From positions 1 to 34,141 of IMG/VR virus record IMGVR_UViG_3300032246_000245: DNA of 34,141 bases; one strand, given 5' to 3'. The notes under the pieces are model-generated. The model worked only from the letters and a program-made list of their open reading frames with translations. It had not been told where the DNA came from and did no database searches. The translations under genes and the position numbers were made by a program. This DNA comes from a virus. This document shows, one piece after another, positions 7,742-15,690 of this stretch. Position 1 is the stretch's first letter, and the number at the start of each line of letters is the position of its first letter.

Positions 7742-9501
7742 AGGACACCACCTCGTTCCATAACATAGTCAGAAGATACCCAATGGACATCAATTCCTTG
7801 GGTTGCTACTTTCATAATAATGCCACCTGAATAGCCTATTCCTGTAACGCCTTGCCATAGTTTTGTAAGAGATAAAGTTCCTCCCCAAACTTCTTTATCC
7901 CATTTGGCGTTGTCCCAAGTACCTGTAGTTGAACTTACAGCATTAAAACTAACTGCCCCAAGGCTATTTTGGGCATCAAAATCAGTATTAACCCCTACTA
8001 AAATGCCTGGCAAACCGTTGTCAGTTTGAAAAATAGGGCGAACCATAGTAAAACGCTTTAACTGTCCTGGACTATCAAAATAACTATAAGCCTGTTGTAC
8101 TGAAGCGTTAATATTGTTTCCGTCATCGGAATAGCTACTCCAAAATTGACCTACAAATCCATTTCCACCAAAGTAAATCTTGTCAAAATTTAATTCCCAA
8201 CAAGTAGCTTTAATGTCAGAAAAGCTACACCAAGCCTTAGAAATGGTATGCATACAATATTGTTGTATTCCTTCTGTGGAAGGCACATTAATAATCAACA
8301 TATTTTCAGGGGCAAAATACATAATCTGCCAACCAAAATTGGTTGAATATAGGCTTATTTGCTGAGAAATTGCATAGTAAATCTTATCAGTAAGGTTTAC
8401 CCTAGGGTCTAATCGACTAGACTGTAAAGAAGCTGTCAACGGTGCAAGGCCATCTTGCGTTAATAGCAAAAGGTCGCCACCAAACTTTAAAAAACATCTA
8501 CGGCAAAAGGTTTGACCTAATTGCCAAATGCCTTCTAATGCCCATGTGTCTGCACTAGATGGGTTTGTGCCTGTATATACAATAACTTCGCCATTATTAG
8601 TTACCCATGCTGCATAGTCATCAGCGCCTTGACCAGCGTCAAGAGTCCAAGTACCCATAGCTTGTAAAAAGCCACCATTTCTAGCATATCCACCAAAATC
8701 TAAAGGTAAAGCAACACCAGCTACTTGACCTACAGGCAGATACCATGCTTTTAATGTATTAACTTCTACAAAGAAAAGAAAGTTTTTAAATAGGTTTACA
8801 TGAACTAATTTGTTTGAATTAATGCCAGTAATTGCATATCCAACGGTATAAGTACCAACTACAGTAGCATTAGTTGCTGGCGTTGTAGCCATTGTGTAAG
8901 TAAATGTACTTGCACCTGTAACTGTAATAATAAAAGTACCGTTGTAGGCAGCAGGTGAAGCCCCAGCTATAGTGACTTGATTTCCGCTAATTAAACCATG
9001 CGGAGAAGCTGTAGTGAGGGTTGCTGTAGTGCCAACAAAGGTAATAGTGCTAATGGTTTGGGCTGTACTGGTAGTAGCATATTTAATCCAGTTTGTGCCG
9101 TCATACAGCATTGCAGGGTCTTGACCATTACAAGCTACAAGAAAGTGATTTCCACCTGTAGTGGACATATTGACATGCTGCCATTTGTCATTAGATAGTC
9201 CAGTTACCTTAGAAACTGCGGTAGCGCCAGAAGCATCATATAAAGTTGTACCAGCTACTGCAAATAACTTTTGACTAGTAGGCCCAGCCCAGTTCATAAG
9301 GCTATTTACTTGACCTGTTATGCCTGTACAAGCCTTTTTATAGCCCAATCTTACTTGTACATCAGTTGGAGTAGGAAAGAAATTGTTTAATACCACCGCA
9401 TCTAATGGTGGCATATTAGCAATAGAATCCCTAGCGTTCCAACCGCCAACAGGTGAGGCTACACTAGCTGTAGTAGCAGTTCTTTTTTGTGGGACTGTCA
9501 T
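7738..9501 (-). CDS. Large tail protein (tail stabilisation/tubular B-like)
   Basis: A 587-residue, mainly beta protein, Trp/Gly/Asn-rich. It opens with SPVGGWNARDSIANMPPLDA, a segment typical of podovirus tail hub or DNA-stabilisation proteins, and has a repeated Thr/Ala-rich insert (about 150-215, TTATLTTASPHGLISGNQVT) that resembles an immunoglobulin- or fibre-like domain. It follows the 303-aa adaptor with a TAATG overlap. Order (capsid, adaptor, this protein, internal proteins) matches head-to-tail connectors and tail tube proteins of short-tailed phages. The exact counterpart (P22 gp10-type or T7 gp12-type) cannot be decided by eye. Confidence 0.7.
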   Translation of the reverse strand: MTVPQKRTATTASVASPVGGWNARDSIANMPPLDAVVLNNFFPTPTDVQVRLGYKKACTGITGQVNSLMNWAGPTSQKLFAVAGTTLYDASGATAVSKVTGLSNDKWQHVNMSTTGGNHFLVACNGQDPAMLYDGTNWIKYATTSTAQTISTITFVGTTATLTTASPHGLISGNQVTIAGASPAAYNGTFIITVTGASTFTYTMATTPATNATVVGTYTVGYAITGINSNKLVHVNLFKNFLFFVEVNTLKAWYLPVGQVAGVALPLDFGGYARNGGFLQAMGTWTLDAGQGADDYAAWVTNNGEVIVYTGTNPSSADTWALEGIWQLGQTFCRRCFLKFGGDLLLLTQDGLAPLTASLQSSRLDPRVNLTDKIYYAISQQISLYSTNFGWQIMYFAPENMLIINVPSTEGIQQYCMHTISKAWCSFSDIKATCWELNFDKIYFGGNGFVGQFWSSYSDDGNNINASVQQAYSYFDSPGQLKRFTMVRPIFQTDNGLPGILVGVNTDFDAQNSLGAVSFNAVSSTTGTWDNAKWDKEVWGGTLSLTKLWQGVTGIGYSGGIIMKVATQGIDVHWVSSDYVMERGGVL

Positions 9502-10412
9502 TATGAACCATATCCAGTATCAGGAATATTAGCGTAGCCAATAAGAACCTTAGATGGGTAAGGGGCAAATGATAGATTTGGCGCACCTTTATCATTAGCT
9601 TTAGCCACAGATAAGAAACGCTGATAATCTTGTGACAAAGCAGTTGTGTCAAAGTTTTTAATTTGAAAATACTTCATTTTGGTGTAAATAACCATAATAC
9701 GGTCATCTAAAACAGTTGTATCTGTATCTTGTGTAAAGCTATTTTTAATAGCGCCAGATGAACTTCTTGCCCATCCTTTGCTACGGTATTCCCAGCCCAA
9801 ATATTCTTGGGTATTCATAATAGGCCAGATTTGGAATTGGTTATCTAATATTCTCCAACGAACTCTTGGGCCTGTTGAGATATAACCAGACTTTAACCAT
9901 TGCCATTGTTGTGCATCTTCAGGGCCTAACATTTCCCAATGCTTAGATTTGTCCCAATGGGTACGGTCTGTAATAGTTTCAAAGTCATCAGGAAGGTTAT
10001 AAGCGGTTTGGGCGCAGACTACTGACTGAGTTCCGCTACCTGAAGCCATTTGACTCATAACAACTTCTTTTGTGCTGTTATTTGCAGATACTACATAAGT
10101 GTCTTGAGGAATGTTATAGCCAGATAACTGCCATTGACTTGTAACATTGCTTAAATCTGTGCCAGCCGCAAAAGTTAATGTAGTAGAACCATTAACAGTT
10201 GTGGCATTGGCGGTTAAAGATTGAGTATAAAAACGATATTGCACCTGTAATGCTTGCCAATCGTATTCTTTAAGAAGTTCATAACCAGCGCCATTCATTA
10301 ATGCTAGTATTTGTTGAACATCTTGAGATGGATTGCCAGCAACATAAGAGGGAATAGCGAGGTTTAATTCGGCTGTTACCTGCTGGACAAGTTGCAACAT
10401 CGTTTGGGACAT
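9501..10412 (-). CDS. Head-to-tail adaptor (tail tubular A / P22 gp4-like)
   Basis: A 303-residue protein. The N-terminal helical region MLQLVQQVTAELNL, then QDVQQILALMNGAGYELLKE (about 29-48), is the classic start of short-tailed phage adaptors that bind under the portal. A Thr/Ser-rich beta insertion follows (65-135) and then a Trp-rich part (about 150-225) ending with a helical DRIMVIYTKMKYFQIKN. Position directly before the large tail protein supports the role. Sequence alone does not separate the T7 gp11 and P22 gp4 types. Confidence 0.75.
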   Translation of the reverse strand: MSQTMLQLVQQVTAELNLAIPSYVAGNPSQDVQQILALMNGAGYELLKEYDWQALQVQYRFYTQSLTANATTVNGSTTLTFAAGTDLSNVTSQWQLSGYNIPQDTYVVSANNSTKEVVMSQMASGSGTQSVVCAQTAYNLPDDFETITDRTHWDKSKHWEMLGPEDAQQWQWLKSGYISTGPRVRWRILDNQFQIWPIMNTQEYLGWEYRSKGWARSSSGAIKNSFTQDTDTTVLDDRIMVIYTKMKYFQIKNFDTTALSQDYQRFLSVAKANDKGAPNLSFAPYPSKVLIGYANIPDTGYGS

Positions 10413-10413
10413 A

Positions 10414-11037
10414 TTAAGCCTCGGCTACTTTAGTTTTGCGTGTTTTTGGGGTCTTTTCCGCAACAGCAGCAAGTAGCGCTTCCATTTGTTCTTGCATTTT
10501 GGATAGCTTCGCATCTGTTTCAGCCTTTATTTTAGCATTTTCTTCTTTTAATGCTTGTAATTCTGCTTCTCTTTGTGATACTTCGGCAGATTCATTGGCT
10601 AAATTCAGAAAAGCCTTGGCTTTTAAGCGAAAATTATGGGGTGACATACCTGCTACCATCCCAATACGCTGTAATTGTTGGTCAGAACAGTCTGCAATAG
10701 ACTCAACTGTGTAGAATTTTAAACCACGCAATTCTTCAGCTTGGCTGCGAGTAACTTGAGGCCATTGGTCTAAAGGTGTACCAATAATATCCTCATGTCC
10801 TGATACTTGATTCTGATAATGCGCCCATTGGCGTGGAAAACGCTGTTTATGAGATTCTTGTGCGTAAGTGTCTATTTCTGTCAAATTATCTCCAGGAATC
10901 ATAATTCTTACAAAATCAAATTCTTTAAAAATTGGTCTACCTGCCTCGTTTGAAGCGTCTTCTTGCTTCATACTTTTTTTATAGAATTGGACTGCTAATC
11001 GTGAATCTGCGTTTTGAATATCGCTTTCTATTGCCAT
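10414..11037 (-). CDS. Structural-module protein with helical hairpin domain and C-terminal coiled coil
   Basis: A 207-residue protein. The N-terminal half includes VRIMIPGDNLTEIDTYAQES (43-62) and the middle (about 100-145) has a helix-hairpin-like segment, FYTVESIADCSDQQLQRIG. Residues 150-195 form a clear charged coiled coil (EVSQREAELQALKEENAKIK) followed by a basic tail. Such proteins lie between capsid and adaptor genes of several podoviruses and are thought to act in head assembly, but I do not know a proven function. A good ribosome site (GGAGAAG) precedes the ATG. Confidence 0.65.
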   Translation of the reverse strand: MAIESDIQNADSRLAVQFYKKSMKQEDASNEAGRPIFKEFDFVRIMIPGDNLTEIDTYAQESHKQRFPRQWAHYQNQVSGHEDIIGTPLDQWPQVTRSQAEELRGLKFYTVESIADCSDQQLQRIGMVAGMSPHNFRLKAKAFLNLANESAEVSQREAELQALKEENAKIKAETDAKLSKMQEQMEALLAAVAEKTPKTRKTKVAEA

Positions 11038-11065
11038 TTTTACTTCTCCTAAGTGGTTAGGGTTA

Positions 11066-11106
11066 TTAAAAAAAAGAAAAAGGGCTACCCTTTTGAGATA
11101 GCCCTT
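11066..11106 (-). terminator. Intrinsic terminator between capsid and tail genes
   Basis: On the minus strand an 8-bp perfect stem AAGGGCTA/TAGCCCTT (arms 11099-11106 and 11080-11087, loop 11 bases) is followed by TTTCTTTTTTTT. This is a textbook Rho-independent terminator. It lies after the 98-aa decoration-like gene and before the 207-aa gene, so it should lower tail-gene transcription relative to capsid. Confidence 0.85.
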
Positions 11107-11142
11107 GTTTTACTACATTTTCAATTTAAGAGGGTTAACCTA

Positions 11143-11439
11143 TTAAACTGAAGTTGCTGCAAACCAACCATAATCACCAGAAGCCATAGTAGCTGTAGGT
11201 GACAAATAAGTACCAGCAGAACCAGTAGCTACAAAGGTTGATGCGTTAATAGAACAAGTAGTGGTAGAAGCTGTAATAGCGCCACCAGCAACTGCCCATA
11301 CATAACGCTTACCATCGGAAGCAAATGTTTCTGCACCGAGTGGGCCAAAAGTTACCAAACCAGAATTTAAAGCCTGTTCTGCAACGGTTTGTGTATCTAC
11401 TAAATCTACACCTGCAATAGGGAGAGTGCTATATGCCAT
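11143..11439 (-). CDS. Small virion protein, decoration-protein candidate
   Basis: A 98-residue protein of Ala/Thr/Ser/Gly beta-type composition with no charge clusters, no membrane segment and one Cys. It has its own strong ribosome site (AAAGGAAA before the ATG) and lies immediately downstream of the capsid gene, in front of a strong terminator. Small beta proteins in this position often decorate the capsid surface in one copy per coat subunit. The high-expression setting fits, but the role is inferred. Confidence 0.65.
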   Translation of the reverse strand: MAYSTLPIAGVDLVDTQTVAEQALNSGLVTFGPLGAETFASDGKRYVWAVAGGAITASTTTCSINASTFVATGSAGTYLSPTATMASGDYGWFAATSV

Positions 11440-11470
11440 GATATTTCCTTTATTAATTAAATAAACAAAA

Positions 11471-11487
11471 TAGAAGGGGTTTCCCCC
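11471..11487 (-). terminator. Weak hairpin after capsid gene
   Basis: A short GGGG-AAA-CCCC hairpin on the minus strand followed by TTCTATTTTG lies just after the capsid stop. The stem is only four to five pairs and the T-tract is broken, so it is at most a weak pause or an mRNA 3' end stabiliser. Confidence 0.3.
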
Positions 11488-11492
11488 AACTA

Positions 11493-12467
11493 TTAGGTTG
11501 TCAACAAGCCTTGTAGGAAGCTGTTAGATGTTGTGAGATTGCCCGCCCAGCCATACAATTTTACAATCGCATCCTGGTTAATTGCTTGGCGTTCACCACC
11601 GATAGGTACAAAGTTGCGTTCCTTATGTGGGCGCAAGAAGATGTAGTTAGTGTTCAACATATACATATATGTAGCTGTTTCTTGTGAACCATAACCACCA
11701 CCAAGTACCACATCAGCAGATGTACCACCACCGTAGAACTTCAATGAAGCAAAACCAGCAGCGCCAGATTCTTCAGCAGCAATACGCTGAATAGACTGCA
11801 ATGCGCCTACATAGTATGAATACATTGTGTTACCAGCAACAATTAAGTCAGCTTTGTCTGTGCCACGAATCTGTTTGATAGCAGCGTCAGTCATTTTAGA
11901 CAAAATGTTTGCAGATGTAGCACCTGTAGTGATTTGGTTCTGCCAGAATGTCCATACAGCACGGTTAATGCCACCGTACGTGCCAGACGAAGGAGAAACT
12001 GCAACAGCAGCGCCCAAACCATCCAGGTTTTTTCCACCGTTACCAGTACCGTTACCGTACAAGTCACCAGAAATGCGGTTTAACAAGCGTGCTTCGGAAA
12101 CTTGCATACGACCATCTAACAAGTCGATGATTGCTTCTTTGCTGCTGTTTTGTAACATTTCAAGACCAGACATTGTTACAGCGTCTGCGTATTGTGCAAT
12201 TTTGTACTGTGCAGCAGAGATAGGGCTATCTGGTGCAATGTTCAATACTTCATATCCGCTATAAGAGTTAGCGTTGTTTGTTGTGCTGTCGTCATACATG
12301 ATTTCTTCCAAAATCACATTACCGCCTGAGAATGGGCGTACATTGCCCTTCTGTTGGAGGCGCTGAAGAATAGCGTTGTTTTGTGTTAAGTTGTCTGCCA
12401 ATTCACCGCTACGACTTTGAATAGTGGTAGCGATAATATCGGTGATTGCTGAGTTAGCAAATGCCAT
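11493..12467 (-). CDS. Major capsid protein
   Basis: A 324-residue protein with the features of a tailed-phage coat protein: N-terminal helix AITDIIATTIQSRSGELADN, then NAILQRLQQKGNVRPFSGGN leading into an E-loop-like segment, then DAVTMSGLEMLQNSSKEAII (92-112) and a domain ending in AIVKLYGWAGNLTTSNSFLQ. It sits directly after the scaffold gene and before a decoration-like protein, the standard order. A HK97-type fold is assumed from the family. The ribosome site AAGGATAATAATC precedes the ATG at 12467. Confidence 0.88.
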   Translation of the reverse strand: MAFANSAITDIIATTIQSRSGELADNLTQNNAILQRLQQKGNVRPFSGGNVILEEIMYDDSTTNNANSYSGYEVLNIAPDSPISAAQYKIAQYADAVTMSGLEMLQNSSKEAIIDLLDGRMQVSEARLLNRISGDLYGNGTGNGGKNLDGLGAAVAVSPSSGTYGGINRAVWTFWQNQITTGATSANILSKMTDAAIKQIRGTDKADLIVAGNTMYSYYVGALQSIQRIAAEESGAAGFASLKFYGGGTSADVVLGGGYGSQETATYMYMLNTNYIFLRPHKERNFVPIGGERQAINQDAIVKLYGWAGNLTTSNSFLQGLLTT

Positions 12468-12506
12468 GATTATTATCCTTAAAAAAAATGCGTCAAAATT
12501 GACTAG

Positions 12507-13550
12507 TTAAACCCTACGGCTTAATGCCTCACCCATCTGTTCGGCAATTAATGACCGTCTATCCTTTTTATCTTCTGGGTTCGTCACCTTGCCACTAGGA
12601 GTAGTGGACTTTGGACTTACCGCAGCAGCCTTCGCCTTCGCTACTTGCTGTGATTTGACTGCCGCCTGTTTAGCATCTCGCAGGAGTCTTTCCTGTTCCA
12701 TTGACCAAACTTCGTCATTCATTCTCACAGCTTTCTTGTAGGCTGTTTCGAGGTCTTGGGCCTTCCCTAACTCAAGTAATTGAGCCATTTCTTCCCTTAC
12801 CACATCAAAGTGAGGGTATTTCTCCACATCGCTTCGATACTTCTCAATTTCATTCATTAAACGCTGATTTTCCTCTTGGGCGAATCGGCCTTTAATAGAT
12901 GAAACCTCTTGATTTACCTGGTTTAATTGGTTCATCAGTTGTTGCGTGTAAGGGTCAAATTGTTGAATCTGACTCTCACCATTTAATTGTATTCCATAAT
13001 CTGCTGCAAGTCTTTGAAACAGTTGCACTTTCTGTTCATACGGTGCGTTTGTCAAAATTTGGTCAGCCCTTGCTAAATTTTGAATATATTGGGAAGGGTC
13101 AATACCTCGTCTTTGCAAATCAGGTGCAAAGGGGGCAACTGCGTCTTCATAAGCCCTAGCACGGTCAGCTTCAGCCTTATAAGTGCTAACGCCTTTCTTA
13201 TATTCAGATTCACGCTGGTTGGCATACTCCGCAAACTTAGTAAAGTCTTCCTTACTAATCTGTTCTCCAGCTTCCATTTTGTCCCAAATCTGGACATACT
13301 CTTTTTTCCATGTACTTGGGCGTGTTACAGGCTTTTCCTGCGGTTCTTCATCCGACTCCGTATGTTCATCAGCATGAACATCCTCGGCAACCGCTTTGTT
13401 ATCCTCATTGCCAGCTTCCTCTTTAATGGACTCCTTGGGAATATCTGTTTCCAAAACCGCTTCTGCTTCCAAGGGTTCGTTGTCAATTTCTTTCTCCTCT
13501 GGGGCTTCTAAAGTGCCTTCTTCAGCAGCTTCCATTGCTGCTTCTAGCAT
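12507..13550 (-). CDS. Capsid scaffolding protein
   Basis: A 347-residue, highly charged protein. The first 75 residues are strongly acidic (Glu-rich), the rest is helical with Gln-rich coiled coils (about 165-280), and the C-terminus is basic (DKKDRRSLIAEQMGEALSRR), as in scaffolds that bind coat protein through a basic tail. It lies just upstream of the capsid gene. The ATG at 13550 has no evident ribosome site. A better start with GGAG lies at 13580 in the same frame, but its third codon is TAA, so translation presumably restarts at 13550 (see the finding). Confidence 0.85.
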   Translation of the reverse strand: MLEAAMEAAEEGTLEAPEEKEIDNEPLEAEAVLETDIPKESIKEEAGNEDNKAVAEDVHADEHTESDEEPQEKPVTRPSTWKKEYVQIWDKMEAGEQISKEDFTKFAEYANQRESEYKKGVSTYKAEADRARAYEDAVAPFAPDLQRRGIDPSQYIQNLARADQILTNAPYEQKVQLFQRLAADYGIQLNGESQIQQFDPYTQQLMNQLNQVNQEVSSIKGRFAQEENQRLMNEIEKYRSDVEKYPHFDVVREEMAQLLELGKAQDLETAYKKAVRMNDEVWSMEQERLLRDAKQAAVKSQQVAKAKAAAVSPKSTTPSGKVTNPEDKKDRRSLIAEQMGEALSRRV

Positions 13551-13571
13551 TGTTCTGCGGTCTAATTGTTC

Positions 13572-13589
13572 TTATGACATGATTTCTCC
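13572..13589 (-). other. Start-stop micro-ORF (ATG TCA TAA) with ribosome site ahead of the scaffold gene
   Basis: GGAG, five bases, then ATG TCA TAA. The frame is that of the scaffold and after the TAA it continues without stop through EQLDRRT into the ATG at 13550. It is either a mutated native start of the scaffold gene or a two-codon leader that sets up reinitiation. Confidence 0.75.
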
Positions 13590-13592
13590 AAG

Positions 13593-13970
13593 TTATCGGT
13601 AGTTAAGTTTTGCATAAGCCAGTTCCGCAATTTGACGCTTCCTTGCTTCTTGGGACTTTGTGCTGATTTGTGCTTCTTTGCGCTGCATTGGTACATCGTT
13701 TCCTAATTCCACGCATCCGTTGCGCTTTAGGTTTTCTCTATGTTTTGACCGACTGTCTATCCAGCTACCGTCAGCCATAGAAATATGACCAGGTATATCA
13801 GAAATAACAGTAGGGGCATCCCTAGTTTTCATAGCTACTTTGTCTAACCATGATGCCTTGGCAGCTTCTTCGCCAATAGTAGGAGTCCACCATTCAAGGA
13901 AAAACTCCTCATCAGACTTTTTGGCTTCCACATGGTTGCCTTCAGAATATCCACACTTAGGGCAAATCAT
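13593..13970 (-). CDS. Small CPxC protein of the head module, unknown
   Basis: A 125-residue protein beginning MICPKCGYSEGNH, half of a zinc ribbon (only two Cys plus a nearby His are seen). The segment VISDIPGHISMADGSWIDSR (about 55-74) followed by KRNGCVELGND (82-92) matches a small protein widely found beside scaffold and portal genes, whose function is not known. The C-terminal 30 residues are helical and charged. Its ATG at 13970 is preceded by GGAGAATGTA and overlaps the stop of the glycosyltransferase-like gene. Confidence 0.7.
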   Translation of the reverse strand: MICPKCGYSEGNHVEAKKSDEEFFLEWWTPTIGEEAAKASWLDKVAMKTRDAPTVISDIPGHISMADGSWIDSRSKHRENLKRNGCVELGNDVPMQRKEAQISTKSQEARKRQIAELAYAKLNYR

Positions 13971-14791
13971 TACATTCTCCTTATCAAATCAGGTATTTTG
14001 TGCAATTCTTCTTCTTCAACTGTGACTACAGAGTCATACCAAGTGCCATGCTTCCATCGCCAGCATTTAAACTCTTTCTTAGGCATGATTACAACGGTTT
14101 TAACGCCCAAAGCACCTGCTAGGTGGGCTATCCCTGTATCTACCGTTACAAGCCCTTTACAGGCTTTTAAATGGCTTGCAGTCTTATTCCAATCTTTCTT
14201 CCATCCGTCATTAGGAAGTGGACTCCAGAACCTATCTTCTTCAGGATTAAACGAATAAGCGTCAGGGCCTACTAATTCAAGCATTGTTTCTGGGCGCATA
14301 GTGCGTACATAGTGCAATAAACCCTTAGAAGTAGACCAATTCACAGCTAGTTTTTTAGGAATATTGCTAGGAATAGCGTCTAAATACCCTTCTGACCCTA
14401 CAATCTTTTTTAAATTGCATGGAAATAATGCTTTTGCATAAGATGGGGCGAGGCTAATGTAGTAAGGAAGGGAAATAATGCCAATCCAGTAGTCTGATTC
14501 GGTGGCAATGCCTTCTTCTGGCATATTAGTAAATGTATCAATACATTCCATTTGCCCAAATAAAGTATGTAATGAACCATGTTGCAATAAAACAACAAAT
14601 TTAGCGCCCATTACCTTTAAAAATGGCAAAAACCTAGCGTATTGAATAATGTCACCAAAACCTTGTTCAGCTTGAACAGTAATGGTTTTCCCTAATAGGC
14701 TTTCACCTCTCCATACAGGCATTTTTAAACGCTGATGGTATGGCTGTGCTTGATTAGCAATAATTTCAGGATGCCAACGATATTCAAACAA
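13970..14791 (-). CDS. Glycosyltransferase-like protein (GT9/TPR-associated type), start uncertain
   Basis: A protein of 273 residues from TTG 14791. It contains ITVQAEQGFGDIIQYARFLP (about 37-56), the hallmark of the glycosyltransferase domain that follows TPR repeats in heptosyltransferase-like proteins, and VTVDTGIAHLAGALGVKTVV (about 215-234), the C-terminal sugar-nucleotide binding region of that fold. Upstream, in frame and without a stop, lies EYKKAYEHLHAGRLDAGFRL, a TPR-type helix that belongs to the same family but precedes the only normal start codon. The coding region therefore probably begins near two ATT codons at 14876-14881, giving about 302 residues. The sugar and target (virion, or host surface) are unknown. 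Confidence 0.75.
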   Translation of the reverse strand: MFEYRWHPEIIANQAQPYHQRLKMPVWRGESLLGKTITVQAEQGFGDIIQYARFLPFLKVMGAKFVVLLQHGSLHTLFGQMECIDTFTNMPEEGIATESDYWIGIISLPYYISLAPSYAKALFPCNLKKIVGSEGYLDAIPSNIPKKLAVNWSTSKGLLHYVRTMRPETMLELVGPDAYSFNPEEDRFWSPLPNDGWKKDWNKTASHLKACKGLVTVDTGIAHLAGALGVKTVVIMPKKEFKCWRWKHGTWYDSVVTVEEEELHKIPDLIRRM

Positions 14792-14859
14792 TCTAAATCC
14801 AGCGTCTAAACGACCAGCATGGAGATGTTCGTAGGCTTTTTTATATTCCGTGTGCGGAT

Positions 14860-15336
14860 TTAAAGTAAGAGTGCTAATAATGCTTCCTCATCGTCTAACT
14901 CTGCTTGCCGCTTGGCTTCTAAGACTGCTAACTCTTGTTCTAATCTGAGTTTTGCTGCCCTCATTGCTACTGCGGTTTGCAAGTCTTGTTGCTGTTTAAC
15001 AAGATTAGCGATGTATCGGTCAATATTTGCTAGGTTTGACGGTATATCAACGCTAACTACTTGATTGGATTGTAATTCTTTTTGTTTGTGTTTGCTTACT
15101 TTTGGTGGGTCTACCAAATCAGCAATAGTTTTCTTGCGTAATTCTTGGTCAGCTTTTAATGCTGCAATACGCTTTTCTTCTGCTTTACGCAGTTTCTTTT
15201 TAAGTTCTTTGTAATGCTTTAATTCTTCTCTAGTCCAAGACGCATCATCACCACCTTGTTTTGGATTAACAGGAGTAATAACAATTTGAAACGCATTGTT
15301 TTGAAATGCGGTTGGTTGAAAAGCGGTTTGAAACAT
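14860..15336 (-). CDS. AFQ-repeat coiled-coil protein
   Basis: A 158-residue protein. It starts with FQTAFQPTAFQNNAFQIV, a short AFQ repeat known from small phage tail-associated proteins, then becomes a highly charged helix (about 35-75, KHYKELKKKLRKAEEKRIAA) and a second coiled coil (110-155). No enzyme motif. It overlaps the 114-aa gene by one base (TAATG) and its last 20 bases overlap the in-frame extension of the glycosyltransferase-like gene. Confidence 0.7.
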   Translation of the reverse strand: MFQTAFQPTAFQNNAFQIVITPVNPKQGGDDASWTREELKHYKELKKKLRKAEEKRIAALKADQELRKKTIADLVDPPKVSKHKQKELQSNQVVSVDIPSNLANIDRYIANLVKQQQDLQTAVAMRAAKLRLEQELAVLEAKRQAELDDEEALLALLL

Positions 15337-15680
15337 TAGGCCATTTCAACCCAAGATGTTGTAGCTTCATCCCAGTTATATACTTTTCCGTCTGTTGGCA
15401 TAGGTAAAGGTGCTTCCCATATCCAATCGCTGTTTAGTACCCAACTTGCGTATGGTTGCGGTGCATAAAACACATCGTTTGTAGCATCGTATGTGTAGCC
15501 AATACCAGCATAGTTACCACGCAAAGGTGTGCCACCTTGACTGTGTTTGTTAGCAAAGGTGTTATAACTAGTTTGAATCCAAGCGCCAGGGCTAGAATCT
15601 ACGAATGTTGTAAAAAATTCAGGTTCAGCAACAATAACTTGCGTAACCTTTCCGTCTACTACTTTTGCAAAATGACTCAT
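15336..15680 (-). CDS. Conserved small phage protein (SHFAKVVDGKV type)
   Basis: A 114-residue protein starting MSHFAKVVDGKVTQVIVAEP and containing FVDSSPGAWIQTSYNT, a sequence I know from many marine and freshwater phages, including T4-like cyanophages, where it appears near tail fibre genes. A Trp/Tyr-rich C-terminal part (APQPYASWVLNSDWIWEAPL) follows. A virion role is likely but unproven. The ribosome site GGAG precedes the ATG, and the gene follows the long fibre by 10 bases. Confidence 0.75.
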   Translation of the reverse strand: MSHFAKVVDGKVTQVIVAEPEFFTTFVDSSPGAWIQTSYNTFANKHSQGGTPLRGNYAGIGYTYDATNDVFYAPQPYASWVLNSDWIWEAPLPMPTDGKVYNWDEATTSWVEMA

Positions 15681-15690
15681 TTAATACTCC

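Noticed and set aside
14860-14890. -1 frameshift fusing the coiled-coil protein to the glycosyltransferase-like gene.
   Set aside because: No slippery heptamer or strong following stem is visible; an AUU restart explains the frame more simply.
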